Below, one piece after another: positions 34,738-47,102 of a DNA stretch of 64,000 nt. The position numbers and the translations under genes were made by a program. The notes beneath the pieces were generated by a model, which searched no databases, had not been told where the DNA came from, and saw only the letters and a program-made list of their open reading frames with translations. This stretch comes from Microbacterium radiodurans (lineage in GTDB: Bacteria; Actinomycetota; Actinomycetes; Actinomycetales; Microbacteriaceae): assembly GCF_008710705.1 (NCBI RefSeq), contig NZ_VYRZ01000002.1, positions 1 through 64,000 of the forward strand, read 5' to 3'. Position 1 is the stretch's first letter, and each line of letters begins with the position of its first letter.

Positions 34738-36330
34738 TCAGACCCAGCCCGGGAGCCAGTTGTGGAGGCGGTAGAAGTCGTACGGCACCTCGATCGCCGA
34801 CCACAGCGGGTACCAGAAGACGGCGAGTGCGACGACGACGCCGAGGAACACGACGACGATGCGCTCCCGCCTGATGCGCCGGGCGGGGTCGGCCTCCGGA
34901 CGGCCGACGAAGGCCGCGATCGCGAAGACGAGCGCGAGCAGCAGGAAGGGCTGGATGAGTACCGTGTAGAACTGGAAGATCGTCCGCGCCGGGAAGAGGA
35001 GCCACGGCAGGTAGGTGGCGGCGACGGCGGTGAGGACGACGGCGGCGCGGCCGTCGCGGAACCGGACGAACCGGTAGCCCACGTAGCCGACGGCCAGGAC
35101 GCTCGCCCACCACACGAGCGGGTTCGGCATGCTGTAGAGGATCTGCCAGCATCCGTTGGCGGCGGCGCAGCCATCGGTGCCGTCGGCGGTGCTCCCGGCG
35201 TACATCGAGGTCGGCCGCAGCAGCAGCGGCCACTGCACGGCGGGGCTGCCGTAGGCGTGCGGCGTCGCCATCGCCGAGGTGGAGGCGTAGATGCGCTCGT
35301 GGTACTGCCAGAGGCTCTGCAGCGACAGCGGCACCCACGACCAGATGCCCGCGGCCGGCGAGGCGTCCGCGACGTGGCGGTCGTAACCGCCGTCGGTCAC
35401 GAGCCATCCGGTCCACGACGCGAGGTAGACGACGAAGCCCGCGGGGACGAGGAGCAGGAAGGAGGCGATGCCCTGCCGGAACGCCGCGTCGGCGGGCCAG
35501 AAGACGACGCCGTGACGGCGGCGGGCGAGCGCGTCGCTGACGACGAGGTAGAGCCCGATCGCCGCGAGCACCCAGACGCCCGACCACTTGACGGCGGTGG
35601 CGGCGCCCGCCGCGGCACCGGCCGCGATGACCCAGGGGCGGTTCCACAGGACGGGGCCCCATGCCGGCGGGCCGTCGTCCGTCCATCGGGAGAACGTGCG
35701 CTCGGCGAGCTTCGTCCGATGGTCTCGGCGATCGAGGACGACGAACCAGAACGCCACGAGGGCGAACAGCGTCAGGAAGATGTCGAGGAGGGCCACGCGG
35801 CTCATGACGATGCCAAGGCCGTCGATCGCGAGGAGGCCCGAGGCGAGCGAGGCCGTGATGATCGAGCCCGACAGGGCGCGGGCGAGGAAGTACAGCACGA
35901 GCACGCACGCCGTGCCGGCGAGAGCCGTGCCGAGACGCCATGCGAACGTCGAATCGGCGCCGAGGATCGCCATCGGCAGCCCGATGAGATATTTGCCGAG
36001 CGGGGGGTGGACGACGAAGCTGCCGTCGTCCGTGAAGATGTCGGTCTCGCCGGCGAGGAAGCGTTCGTCGGCGCCCTCGGGCCATGTCGCGGCGTAGCCC
36101 AGGATCCACTGACTCCAGGCGTCCTTCACGTAGTAGGTCTCGTCGAAGACGATCGCGTGAGGGTGGCCGACGTTCGACAGGCGCAGGAGCGCCGCGAGGA
36201 GGGTGACGGTCAGCGGCGCGATCCACGCCGCGCGGCGCGCGAACACGGGGTCGGACGCGAGTCGGATGCGCCAGCGATCGAGCCGGGTCGGCCGCGCCTC
36301 GGGGAGCAGCGGTTCGGCGGTCGACGTCAC
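34738..36330 (-). CDS. pmt: Dolichyl-phosphate-mannose-protein mannosyltransferase family, GT39 (530 aa)
   Basis: A polytopic membrane GT-C enzyme that transfers mannose from polyprenyl-phosphate-mannose to Ser/Thr of exported proteins. The first outer loop holds the catalytic acidic pair in HAIVFDETYYVKDAW, as in yeast Pmt and Rv1002c. About ten to eleven hydrophobic segments follow, with the C-terminal four-helix Pmt domain (PNPLVWWASVLAVGYVGYRF onward). Length matches Rv1002c. The GTG start lies six bases from TAGGCT on the minus strand. Divergent from rsmI, an arrangement also known in Mycobacterium (Rv1002c/Rv1003). Likely substrates include Thr/Pro-rich secreted proteins. Confidence 0.93.
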   Translation of the reverse strand: MTSTAEPLLPEARPTRLDRWRIRLASDPVFARRAAWIAPLTVTLLAALLRLSNVGHPHAIVFDETYYVKDAWSQWILGYAATWPEGADERFLAGETDIFTDDGSFVVHPPLGKYLIGLPMAILGADSTFAWRLGTALAGTACVLVLYFLARALSGSIITASLASGLLAIDGLGIVMSRVALLDIFLTLFALVAFWFVVLDRRDHRTKLAERTFSRWTDDGPPAWGPVLWNRPWVIAAGAAAGAATAVKWSGVWVLAAIGLYLVVSDALARRRHGVVFWPADAAFRQGIASFLLLVPAGFVVYLASWTGWLVTDGGYDRHVADASPAAGIWSWVPLSLQSLWQYHERIYASTSAMATPHAYGSPAVQWPLLLRPTSMYAGSTADGTDGCAAANGCWQILYSMPNPLVWWASVLAVGYVGYRFVRFRDGRAAVVLTAVAATYLPWLLFPARTIFQFYTVLIQPFLLLALVFAIAAFVGRPEADPARRIRRERIVVVFLGVVVALAVFWYPLWSAIEVPYDFYRLHNWLPGWV

Positions 36331-36336
36331 GGCTCC

Positions 36337-36346
36337 AGCCTAAGCT
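36337..36346. promoter_or_regulatory. Overlapping divergent -10 elements of pmt and rsmI
   Basis: AGCCTAAGCT contains TAAGCT on the plus strand (36341-36346), six bases before the rsmI GTG at 36353, and TAGGCT on the minus strand (36342-36337), six bases before the pmt GTG at 36330. The two hexamers share the central TA. Both messages would be leaderless. Confidence 0.65.
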
Positions 36347-36352
36347 GGGGCG

Positions 36353-37174
36353 GTGATCATCCTCGCCGCGACCCCGATCGGCAACCTGGGGGACGCGTCC
36401 GTCCGGCTGGTCCGCGCCCTCGAGGCGGCCACCGTGATCGCCGCGGAGGACACCCGCACGACGCAGCGCCTGCTGCAGGCGCTCGGCGTCGCGAACCGGC
36501 CGCGCCTTCTCGCGCTCCACGACCACAACGAGAAGCAGCGGGCCGACGAACTCGTCGAGCTCGCGCGCGAATCCGACCTGCTCGTGCTGAGCGATGCCGG
36601 GATGCCGACGGTCAGCGACCCCGGCTACGGTCTCGTCGCCGCGGCGGCGGCCGCGGGGGTGGCCGTGACGGTGCTGCCGGGTCCGAGCGCCGTGCTCACG
36701 GCGCTCGCAGTGTCGGGCCTGCCGACAGACCGGTTCGCGTTCGAGGGCTTCCCACCCCGCAAGGCGGGAGAACGCCGGCGCCTGTTCGCCCAGCTGGCGA
36801 CCGAGCAGCGCACGCTCGTCTTCTTCGAGGCGCCCTCGCGAATCGCGGAGACGCTCGCGGCGCTCGCCGAGGGCTTCGGCGGCGACCGGCGGGGCGCGGT
36901 CTGCCGCGAGCTGACGAAGCTGCACGAGGAGGTCGCCCGCGGAACGCTCGCCGAGCTGACGGCCTGGGCCGCCGAGGGCGTCCGCGGCGAGATCGTCGTC
37001 GTCGTCGAGGGTGCCGGTGCGCGCGAGGTCGATCCGGAGGACGCGCTCGCGCAGGTCCAGCGACTGGTCGGTGACGGCATCCGCTTGAAGGACGCCGCCG
37101 CCGAGGTCGCCGCCGCGACCGGGCTGTCGTCGCGCGACCTGTATCAGGCCGCGCTCGCCGCTCGCCGCGCCTGA
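36353..37174 (+). CDS. rsmI: 16S rRNA (cytidine-1402-2'-O)-methyltransferase (273 aa)
   Basis: A SAM-dependent tetrapyrrole-methylase-fold enzyme that methylates the ribose of C1402 in the decoding centre of 16S rRNA. Motifs: LAATPIGNLGD at the N-terminus, AEDTRTTQRLL, LSDAGMPTVSDPG, VTVLPGPSAVLTALAVSGLP, FEGFPPRKAGER, and the C-terminal helical region. Length matches E. coli RsmI (286 aa). GTG start six bases after TAAGCT, no ribosome-binding site. It ends before a very strong nested hairpin. Confidence 0.96.
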   Translation: MIILAATPIGNLGDASVRLVRALEAATVIAAEDTRTTQRLLQALGVANRPRLLALHDHNEKQRADELVELARESDLLVLSDAGMPTVSDPGYGLVAAAAAAGVAVTVLPGPSAVLTALAVSGLPTDRFAFEGFPPRKAGERRRLFAQLATEQRTLVFFEAPSRIAETLAALAEGFGGDRRGAVCRELTKLHEEVARGTLAELTAWAAEGVRGEIVVVVEGAGAREVDPEDALAQVQRLVGDGIRLKDAAAEVAAATGLSSRDLYQAALAARRA

Positions 37175-37195
37175 TCCCCCCGCCCCCGACGTCCG

Positions 37196-37262
37196 CGAGA
37201 CAGCAAGCGAGCACCGAGACGGCAGCTGGCAGCTGCTGTCTCGGTGCTCCGGTGCTGTCTCG
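37196..37262. terminator. Nested double palindrome between convergent rsmI and galactanase genes
   Basis: The inner stem, 37209-37227 with 37231-37249, has 19 pairs (one G-T) and a three-base loop; its arms begin GAGCACCGAGAC and end GTCTCGGTGCTC. An outer stem pairs CGAGACAGCA (37196-37205) with TGCTGTCTCG (37253-37262). The sequence GAGAC recurs within the arms. It occupies most of the 99-base gap and probably terminates both genes; it also has the look of a dispersed palindromic element. Confidence 0.75.
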
Positions 37263-37273
37263 GCGATCCGGGG

Positions 37274-42395
<5,122 letters not shown>

Positions 42396-42418
42396 TGCTT
42401 CTCCTTCGAAAGAGGGGG

Positions 42419-42447
42419 CCGGGGGCGGAGGGTCGCTCCGCCCCCGG
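42419..42447 (-). other. 12-bp perfect hairpin between ganS and ganP
   Basis: CCGGGGGCGGAG (42419-42430) and CTCCGCCCCCGG (42436-42447) form a stem with a five-base loop just after the binding-protein stop. Such stem-loops between malE- and malF-type genes are known to keep binding protein in excess. Confidence 0.7.
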
Positions 42448-42453
42448 AGGTGA

Positions 42454-43686
42454 TCAGCCGATGGCTGCCTGGACGTCGGCGACCATGGTGTTCCAGGTGC
42501 CGACGGGGTCGGCGCCCTTGATGATCTGCACCTGCGCGGCGTTCCAGAGGTCCCACACCGAGCCCATCTCGGGGATGGACGGCTGCGGCACGCCGTTCGC
42601 GGCGGAGGCGAGGAAGCCGGCGACGTTCGGATCCGAGGAGACCTCCTCGGCGAGCGTCTTCCACGCGGGGAGGCGGGGGTCGGCTTCGTAGAGCGCCTTC
42701 TGGGCCTCATCGGTGGCGAGGTAGGTGGTGAGGAACTCCTGGGCGAGCAGAGCGTTCTTGCTCTGCGAGCTGACGTAGAAGCCCTGCACGCCGACGAACG
42801 GAGCAGCGGTCTCGCCGCCGGCCGAGGGGATCGGGTTCACCTTGATGTTGACGCCGTTCGCGGTGAGGTCCGCGATCGCCCAGGGGCCCTGGATCGTGTA
42901 TGCGGCGGTGCCGGCCGCGAACAGCTCGTTGTTCGTGTCGTAGTCGACGGTCGTCGAGATCTCGCCCGAACCCGTTTCGCCGTGAGCGCCGAGCCACGTG
43001 GCGAAGGCCTCGCCGGCCGCGCCGCCCATACCCACCTCGGAGGTGTACGAGCCCGAGTCGTCCTGCACGAACACCGGAGCGCCGAACGACGTCTGGAAGC
43101 CGTACATCGTGTACGCGTCACCGGTCTGCCCGGCGGTGTTGATGACGAGCGGTCGCTCGGCGCCGGCCGCCTGCGCGCGGGCGATCATGTCGTCCCAGCT
43201 CGTGGGTGCCTCTTCGCCGACGAGGTCGGTGTTCTGGATGAGGGCGATCGACTCGAGCGCGTACGGGAAGCCGTAGAGCTGGCCGTCGTAGGTGAACGCG
43301 TCGACGGCGACCTGCTCGATCTCGTCGGCCGTCGCGCCGAGGTCGATCGTGTCGACGACACCGGCGGCGACGAAAGCGCCGAGGAAGTCGTGCGCGCCGA
43401 CGGTGATGTCGGGACCCTCGCCGGTGGGGACCTGGTTGATGAAGTCGTTGCGGATGTCCTCGAAGTTCTTCTGGACGAGCTCGACCTGCGTGCCGGTCTC
43501 GGCGGTGAACGCCTCGGCGGCTGCCTCGATCGCGGGAGCGCGGTTCTCGTCGGTCCAGATCACGAGGGCGTTGCCCGAGCCGCCGGCGGCATCGCCGCTC
43601 TCGCTCGGAGTGCTGCCGCCGGCGCATCCGGCCAGCAGGAGGGACGACGTCGCGAGGGCGACGACTCCGATCCCGATCTTGCGCAT
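42454..43686 (-). CDS. ganS: Galacto-oligosaccharide-binding lipoprotein, MalE/GanS type (410 aa)
   Basis: Solute receptor of the importer. A lipoprotein signal ends in LLLAGC (Cys about residue 20), followed by a Gly/Ser linker. The family-1 solute-binding fold shows LVIWTDENRAPAIEAAAEAF, a cyclodextrin/maltodextrin-binding-like pattern, plus QGPWAIADL and MGSVWDLWNAAQVQII. Length is typical. The ATG has GGAAGGAAG upstream. It follows ganA after 145 bases that include a 10-bp hairpin, so it may also have its own promoter. Ligand assignment to galactan oligosaccharides rests on the neighbouring GH53 and GH42 enzymes. Confidence 0.93.
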   Translation of the reverse strand: MRKIGIGVVALATSSLLLAGCAGGSTPSESGDAAGGSGNALVIWTDENRAPAIEAAAEAFTAETGTQVELVQKNFEDIRNDFINQVPTGEGPDITVGAHDFLGAFVAAGVVDTIDLGATADEIEQVAVDAFTYDGQLYGFPYALESIALIQNTDLVGEEAPTSWDDMIARAQAAGAERPLVINTAGQTGDAYTMYGFQTSFGAPVFVQDDSGSYTSEVGMGGAAGEAFATWLGAHGETGSGEISTTVDYDTNNELFAAGTAAYTIQGPWAIADLTANGVNIKVNPIPSAGGETAAPFVGVQGFYVSSQSKNALLAQEFLTTYLATDEAQKALYEADPRLPAWKTLAEEVSSDPNVAGFLASAANGVPQPSIPEMGSVWDLWNAAQVQIIKGADPVGTWNTMVADVQAAIG

Positions 43687-43794
43687 GGATCTTCCTTCCG
43701 ATGGTGGTCGATCCGGCGCCTCGTGCGAGGTCGCGCCGTCACGACCGATGTGTGGTGCCTCGGCCGGGCGGCCGGGGCGTTCTCTCAGTGCGAT

Positions 43795-43819
43795 CCGGAG
43801 GACGTGCACCGTCCTCCGG
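43795..43819 (-). other. 10-bp perfect hairpin between ganA and ganS
   Basis: CCGGAGGACG (43795-43804), loop TGCAC, CGTCCTCCGG (43810-43819), 12 bases after the ganA stop on the minus strand. Third hairpin at a junction of this operon. Confidence 0.6.
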
Positions 43820-43831
43820 GGGTGGGGATGG

Positions 43832-45853
43832 TCAGCGACCACCCCCGGATGCTGCGCGCTGCGTGCGGACGACGGCGACGTCGCCGGCACGCACGGTCAG
43901 CGAGCCCGCGGCATCCGACCCGGAGATCAGGTCGGTGCCGGTGAGGTCGAGCGAGAGGTCGGATGCCGCGTGGTTGATGGCGACGACGTAGTCGGCGTCG
44001 GCGCCGCGGCGGCGGACGACCTCGAGTCCTGCGGGGATGCCGGGCAGCGCCACGCCGGCGTCGGCGAGCACCTCGTCGAGGATCGCGCGGAGGCCCGCGG
44101 CATCCGGACGCGTGCTGACGTACCAGCCGACGCCCGCACCGTGGACGTTCCGGGTCACCGCGGGCATCTCGGCTCCGGGGCCGTCGACGTACGAGCCGCG
44201 CGTCTGCGCGCCGGCGAGGACGAGGTGCTCGTGCCAGACGTCGGCGGTGAGATCGTCGTCGCCGAAGCGAACGGTCGTCGTCACGCCCTCGCGCAGCGGC
44301 AGGTGCTCCTCGACGCGGATGCCGAGCGCCGGCCGGAGCGGCGCGGCGAATCCGCCGGCGTGCACGGCGTCGTTCTCGTCGACCACGGCCGAGAAGTACG
44401 ACACCACGAGGGTGCCGCCGGCGGCGACGTAGGCGTTGAGGTTGTCGGCGTCCGCCTGGCGCAGCAGGTACTGGGCCGGCGCGATGACGAGCTTGTAGCC
44501 CGAGAGGTCGTGGCCGGGGAGGGCGAAGTCGACCGTGATGCCCTCGCGCCACAGCGCCTCGTAGTACGCGCGGATGCGTTCGCCGTGCGAGAGGTCCTCG
44601 GACGGACGCCATTCGAGGTCCTGCGCCCAGAAGGACTCGAAGTCCCACAGGATCGCGACCTCGGCCGGAACGCTCGACCCGCGCACCTCGCCGAGCCGGC
44701 CGAGCGTCGCGCCGAGGTCGACGACCTCGCGGAAGACGCGCGAGTCGGCGCCGGCGTGCGGGAGCATCGCGGAGTGGAACTTCTCGGCTCCGGAGCGTCC
44801 GGCGCGCCACTGGAAGAACAGGATGCCGTCGGCCCCCCGAGCGAAATGGCTGAGGGAGTTGCGGGCCATCTCGCCGGGGCGCTTCGCGACGTTGCGCGGC
44901 TGCCAGTTGACCGCCGACGTCGAGTGCTCCATGAGGATCCAGGGCTTGCCGCCGCCGACCGAGCGCGACAGGTCGGCGGCGATCGCCAGACCGATCTCGC
45001 CCTCTTCGTCGGCGGCCCACAGGTAGTGGTCGTCGGAGACGATGTCGACCTCGCGCGCCCAGGCCCACAGGTCGGTGCCCGTGTGCTGGTTGGCCATGAA
45101 GTTCGTGGTGACCGGGAGGTCCGAGTGCGCGCGGATCGCGTCGCGCTCGGCGACGAAGCATGCCCGCAGCCGGTCGTCGGTGAACCGTGCCCAGTCGAGC
45201 TTCTGCGCGGGGTTGAGGGTCGAGGGGGCGGTCGCCGGCGCGCCGACGTGCTCCCAGTCGCCGTAGTGCTGGCCCCAGAATGCGGTTCCCCAGGCGGAGT
45301 TCAGTCCGTCGAGCGAGCCGTAGCGCGTCCGCAGCCATGCGCGCCAGGCCGCGACGGAGGCGGGGGAGTAGTCCTCGCCGACGGGCACGCCGTACTCGTT
45401 GTGCACGTGCCACATCACGACCGCCGGGTGCTCGGCGTAGCGTGCTGCGAGGGCATCGGCGATGCGCGTCGACGCGTCGAGGTAGGCCGGGTGGGAATGC
45501 GACGCCATGCCGCGCGAGCCGAAGCCCATCGGGACGCCGTCGCGGTTGACGGCGCGGGCGTCGGGGTGAGCGGCGAAGAACCATGCCGGCGGCGAGGCCG
45601 TCGGAGTGCCGAGGTCCACGGCGATCCCGCCCTCGTGCAGGAGGCCGAGGATCTCGTCGAGCCAGCCGAAGTCGAAGACGTTCTCGCTCACCTCGATGAG
45701 GGCCCACGAGAAGATGCCGACGCTGACCAGGTTCACGCCCGCCTCGCGCATGAGGCGCACATCCTCGGGCCACACGTCGCGGGGCCACTGCTCGGGGTTG
45801 TAGTCGCCGCCGTAGGCGATCCCGTCGATGGCCGGCCAGGGGCTCGCAGGCAT
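43832..45853 (-). CDS. ganA: Cytoplasmic beta-galactosidase, GH42 (673 aa)
   Basis: Hydrolyses imported galacto-oligosaccharides to galactose. The N-terminal barrel starts YGGDYNPEQWPRDVW, the family's hallmark. The acid/base Glu is in HVHNEYG and the nucleophile in PWILMEHSTSAVNWQ. The trimerisation domain (about 390-600) and C-terminal beta domain follow. No signal peptide. The ATG at 45853 is chosen because GAGGAAGAG precedes it; the in-frame upstream GTG lies inside the operator palindrome at 45909-45924 and cannot be the start. First gene of the galactan operon. Confidence 0.94.
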   Translation of the reverse strand: MPASPWPAIDGIAYGGDYNPEQWPRDVWPEDVRLMREAGVNLVSVGIFSWALIEVSENVFDFGWLDEILGLLHEGGIAVDLGTPTASPPAWFFAAHPDARAVNRDGVPMGFGSRGMASHSHPAYLDASTRIADALAARYAEHPAVVMWHVHNEYGVPVGEDYSPASVAAWRAWLRTRYGSLDGLNSAWGTAFWGQHYGDWEHVGAPATAPSTLNPAQKLDWARFTDDRLRACFVAERDAIRAHSDLPVTTNFMANQHTGTDLWAWAREVDIVSDDHYLWAADEEGEIGLAIAADLSRSVGGGKPWILMEHSTSAVNWQPRNVAKRPGEMARNSLSHFARGADGILFFQWRAGRSGAEKFHSAMLPHAGADSRVFREVVDLGATLGRLGEVRGSSVPAEVAILWDFESFWAQDLEWRPSEDLSHGERIRAYYEALWREGITVDFALPGHDLSGYKLVIAPAQYLLRQADADNLNAYVAAGGTLVVSYFSAVVDENDAVHAGGFAAPLRPALGIRVEEHLPLREGVTTTVRFGDDDLTADVWHEHLVLAGAQTRGSYVDGPGAEMPAVTRNVHGAGVGWYVSTRPDAAGLRAILDEVLADAGVALPGIPAGLEVVRRRGADADYVVAINHAASDLSLDLTGTDLISGSDAAGSLTVRAGDVAVVRTQRAASGGGR

Positions 45854-45908
45854 GAAACTCTTCCTCGGGTCTCGGTCGTGATGCTCGTCCGCGGCCGGGG
45901 CGATCGTC

Positions 45909-45993
45909 CTGTGACCGGTCACAGCCGCGCTTCAGCATACGCCGACGGGTGCGCGGAAGACGGCTCTCGTTACCGAACTGTGACCGGTCACAG
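45909..45993. promoter_or_regulatory. Divergent control region with two identical LacI operators
   Basis: The perfect 16-bp palindrome CTGTGACCGGTCACAG occurs at 45909-45924 and again at 45978-45993, centres 69 bp apart. A minus-strand TATGCT (45939-45934) is the likely -10 for ganA, which puts the first operator directly over the transcription start. The second lies between the two promoters, upstream of the regulator gene. Cooperative looping by a tetrameric or dimeric LacI protein is plausible. Confidence 0.85.
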
Positions 45994-46024
45994 AAACATG
46001 GCCTCCGCGACGACCCGGGCGCAA

Positions 46025-46030
46025 TAGACT
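46025..46030 (+). promoter_or_regulatory. -10 element (TAGACT) of the galactan regulator gene
   Basis: TAGACT is followed by six bases and GTG at 46037, the leaderless pattern of this chromosome. Confidence 0.6.
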
Positions 46031-46036
46031 CGCGGC

Positions 46037-47053
46037 GTGAATGGCACCACCGGCGCGGGGCGCAAGCCGACCATCCGCGACGTCGCGGCGGCGGCCGGTG
46101 TCTCGCACGGCACCGTGTCGCGGGTCATCAACGGCGGGCACTGGGTGTCGCCGGTGGCTCGCGAGGCGGTGGAGCAGGCGATCGTGGCGACCGGCTACAC
46201 GGCCAACCACGCCGCGCGCAGCCTCGCCACGGGACGCTCGAACTCGCTCGCCTTCCTCTTGACCGAGCCCCAGCACCTGCTGTTCGCCGACCCCACCTTC
46301 GCGCTCCTCCTGCGCGGGGCGACCGAGGCGCTCGCGCAGCGGTCGATGACGCTCGTGCTGATGATCGCCGACACCGCCGCCGAGCGCGCGAACGTCGAGC
46401 GCTACGTCCGCGCCGGCCACGTCGACGGGGTGCTGCTGATCTCGTCGCACGAGTCGAACCCCCTCCTCGGGTCGCTCGTCGCCGCCGGCATCCCGACCGT
46501 CTGCACCGGCGTTCCCCTCGGTGACCGCGCTCACGTGCCGACCGTGTCGGTCGACGAGCAGGAGTCCGCTCGCGAGATGACGCGCTACCTGCGCGGCCGC
46601 GGCCATCGCCGCATCGCCGTCATCACCGGTCCCAACGACACCCCCGGCGGCCGTCACCGGCTCGAGGGGTTCCGCGACGAGATGGGCGACCTGTTCGACC
46701 CGGACCTCGTCGAGCAGGACGTCTACTCGAGCGATGCCGGCGCCGCGGCGATGGCGCGGCTGCTCGAGCGCGCGCCCGACATCGACGCGGTGTTCGCGGC
46801 ATCCGACGTCATGGCCGTCGGCGCCATCGCGGCCCTGCGGCGCTCGGGCCGACGGGTTCCGGAGGACGTCGCCGTCGCCGGTTTCGACGATTCGGGACTC
46901 GCCGCCACGCACGACCCGCCGCTGACGACGATGCGCCAGCCCTGGAGCGACATCAGCTCGGCGATGGTCGACATGGTGCTGCAGGTCATCGGCGGCAGCG
47001 AGCCGGATCCGCTCGTGCTGCCGACGACGCTGGTCGTGCGCGAGACGGCCTGA
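46037..47053 (+). CDS. LacI-family repressor of the galactan operon (338 aa)
   Basis: Residues 9-65 are a LacI DNA-binding domain (TIRDVAAAAGVSHGTVSRVI, with the hinge helix NHAARSLATGRS). The effector domain follows, with IRDVxFxD-type segments such as AVITGPNDTPGGRHRLEGF, FAASDVMAVGAIAAL and VAGFDDSGLAATHDPPLTTM. Divergent from ganA; two identical perfect palindromes in between fit its binding site. The GTG start follows TAGACT by six bases. Functional counterpart of GanR in Bacillus, inferred from context; the inducer is probably galactobiose or a related sugar. Confidence 0.92.
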   Translation: MNGTTGAGRKPTIRDVAAAAGVSHGTVSRVINGGHWVSPVAREAVEQAIVATGYTANHAARSLATGRSNSLAFLLTEPQHLLFADPTFALLLRGATEALAQRSMTLVLMIADTAAERANVERYVRAGHVDGVLLISSHESNPLLGSLVAAGIPTVCTGVPLGDRAHVPTVSVDEQESAREMTRYLRGRGHRRIAVITGPNDTPGGRHRLEGFRDEMGDLFDPDLVEQDVYSSDAGAAAMARLLERAPDIDAVFAASDVMAVGAIAALRRSGRRVPEDVAVAGFDDSGLAATHDPPLTTMRQPWSDISSAMVDMVLQVIGGSEPDPLVLPTTLVVRETA

Positions 47054-47090
47054 GCCCGTCACACGGCGCGGCCCCCGTGCCGTGCCTGAC

Positions 47091-47096
47091 TAGAAT
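47091..47096 (+). promoter_or_regulatory. -10 element (TAGAAT) of the metG-tatD operon
   Basis: TAGAAT, close to consensus, is followed by six bases and the GTG at 47103 with no ribosome-binding site. Confidence 0.65.
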
Positions 47097-47102
47097 CTCC
47101 GG

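Noticed and set aside
37196..37262. tRNA or structured ncRNA gene in the rsmI-ganB gap
   Set aside because: The fold is two nested helices without cloverleaf arms or conserved tRNA bases; terminator or palindromic element fits better.
45854..45922. Longer ganA start at GTG 45922
   Set aside because: That codon is inside the operator palindrome and would be at or before the transcription start; ATG 45853 has a good ribosome-binding site.
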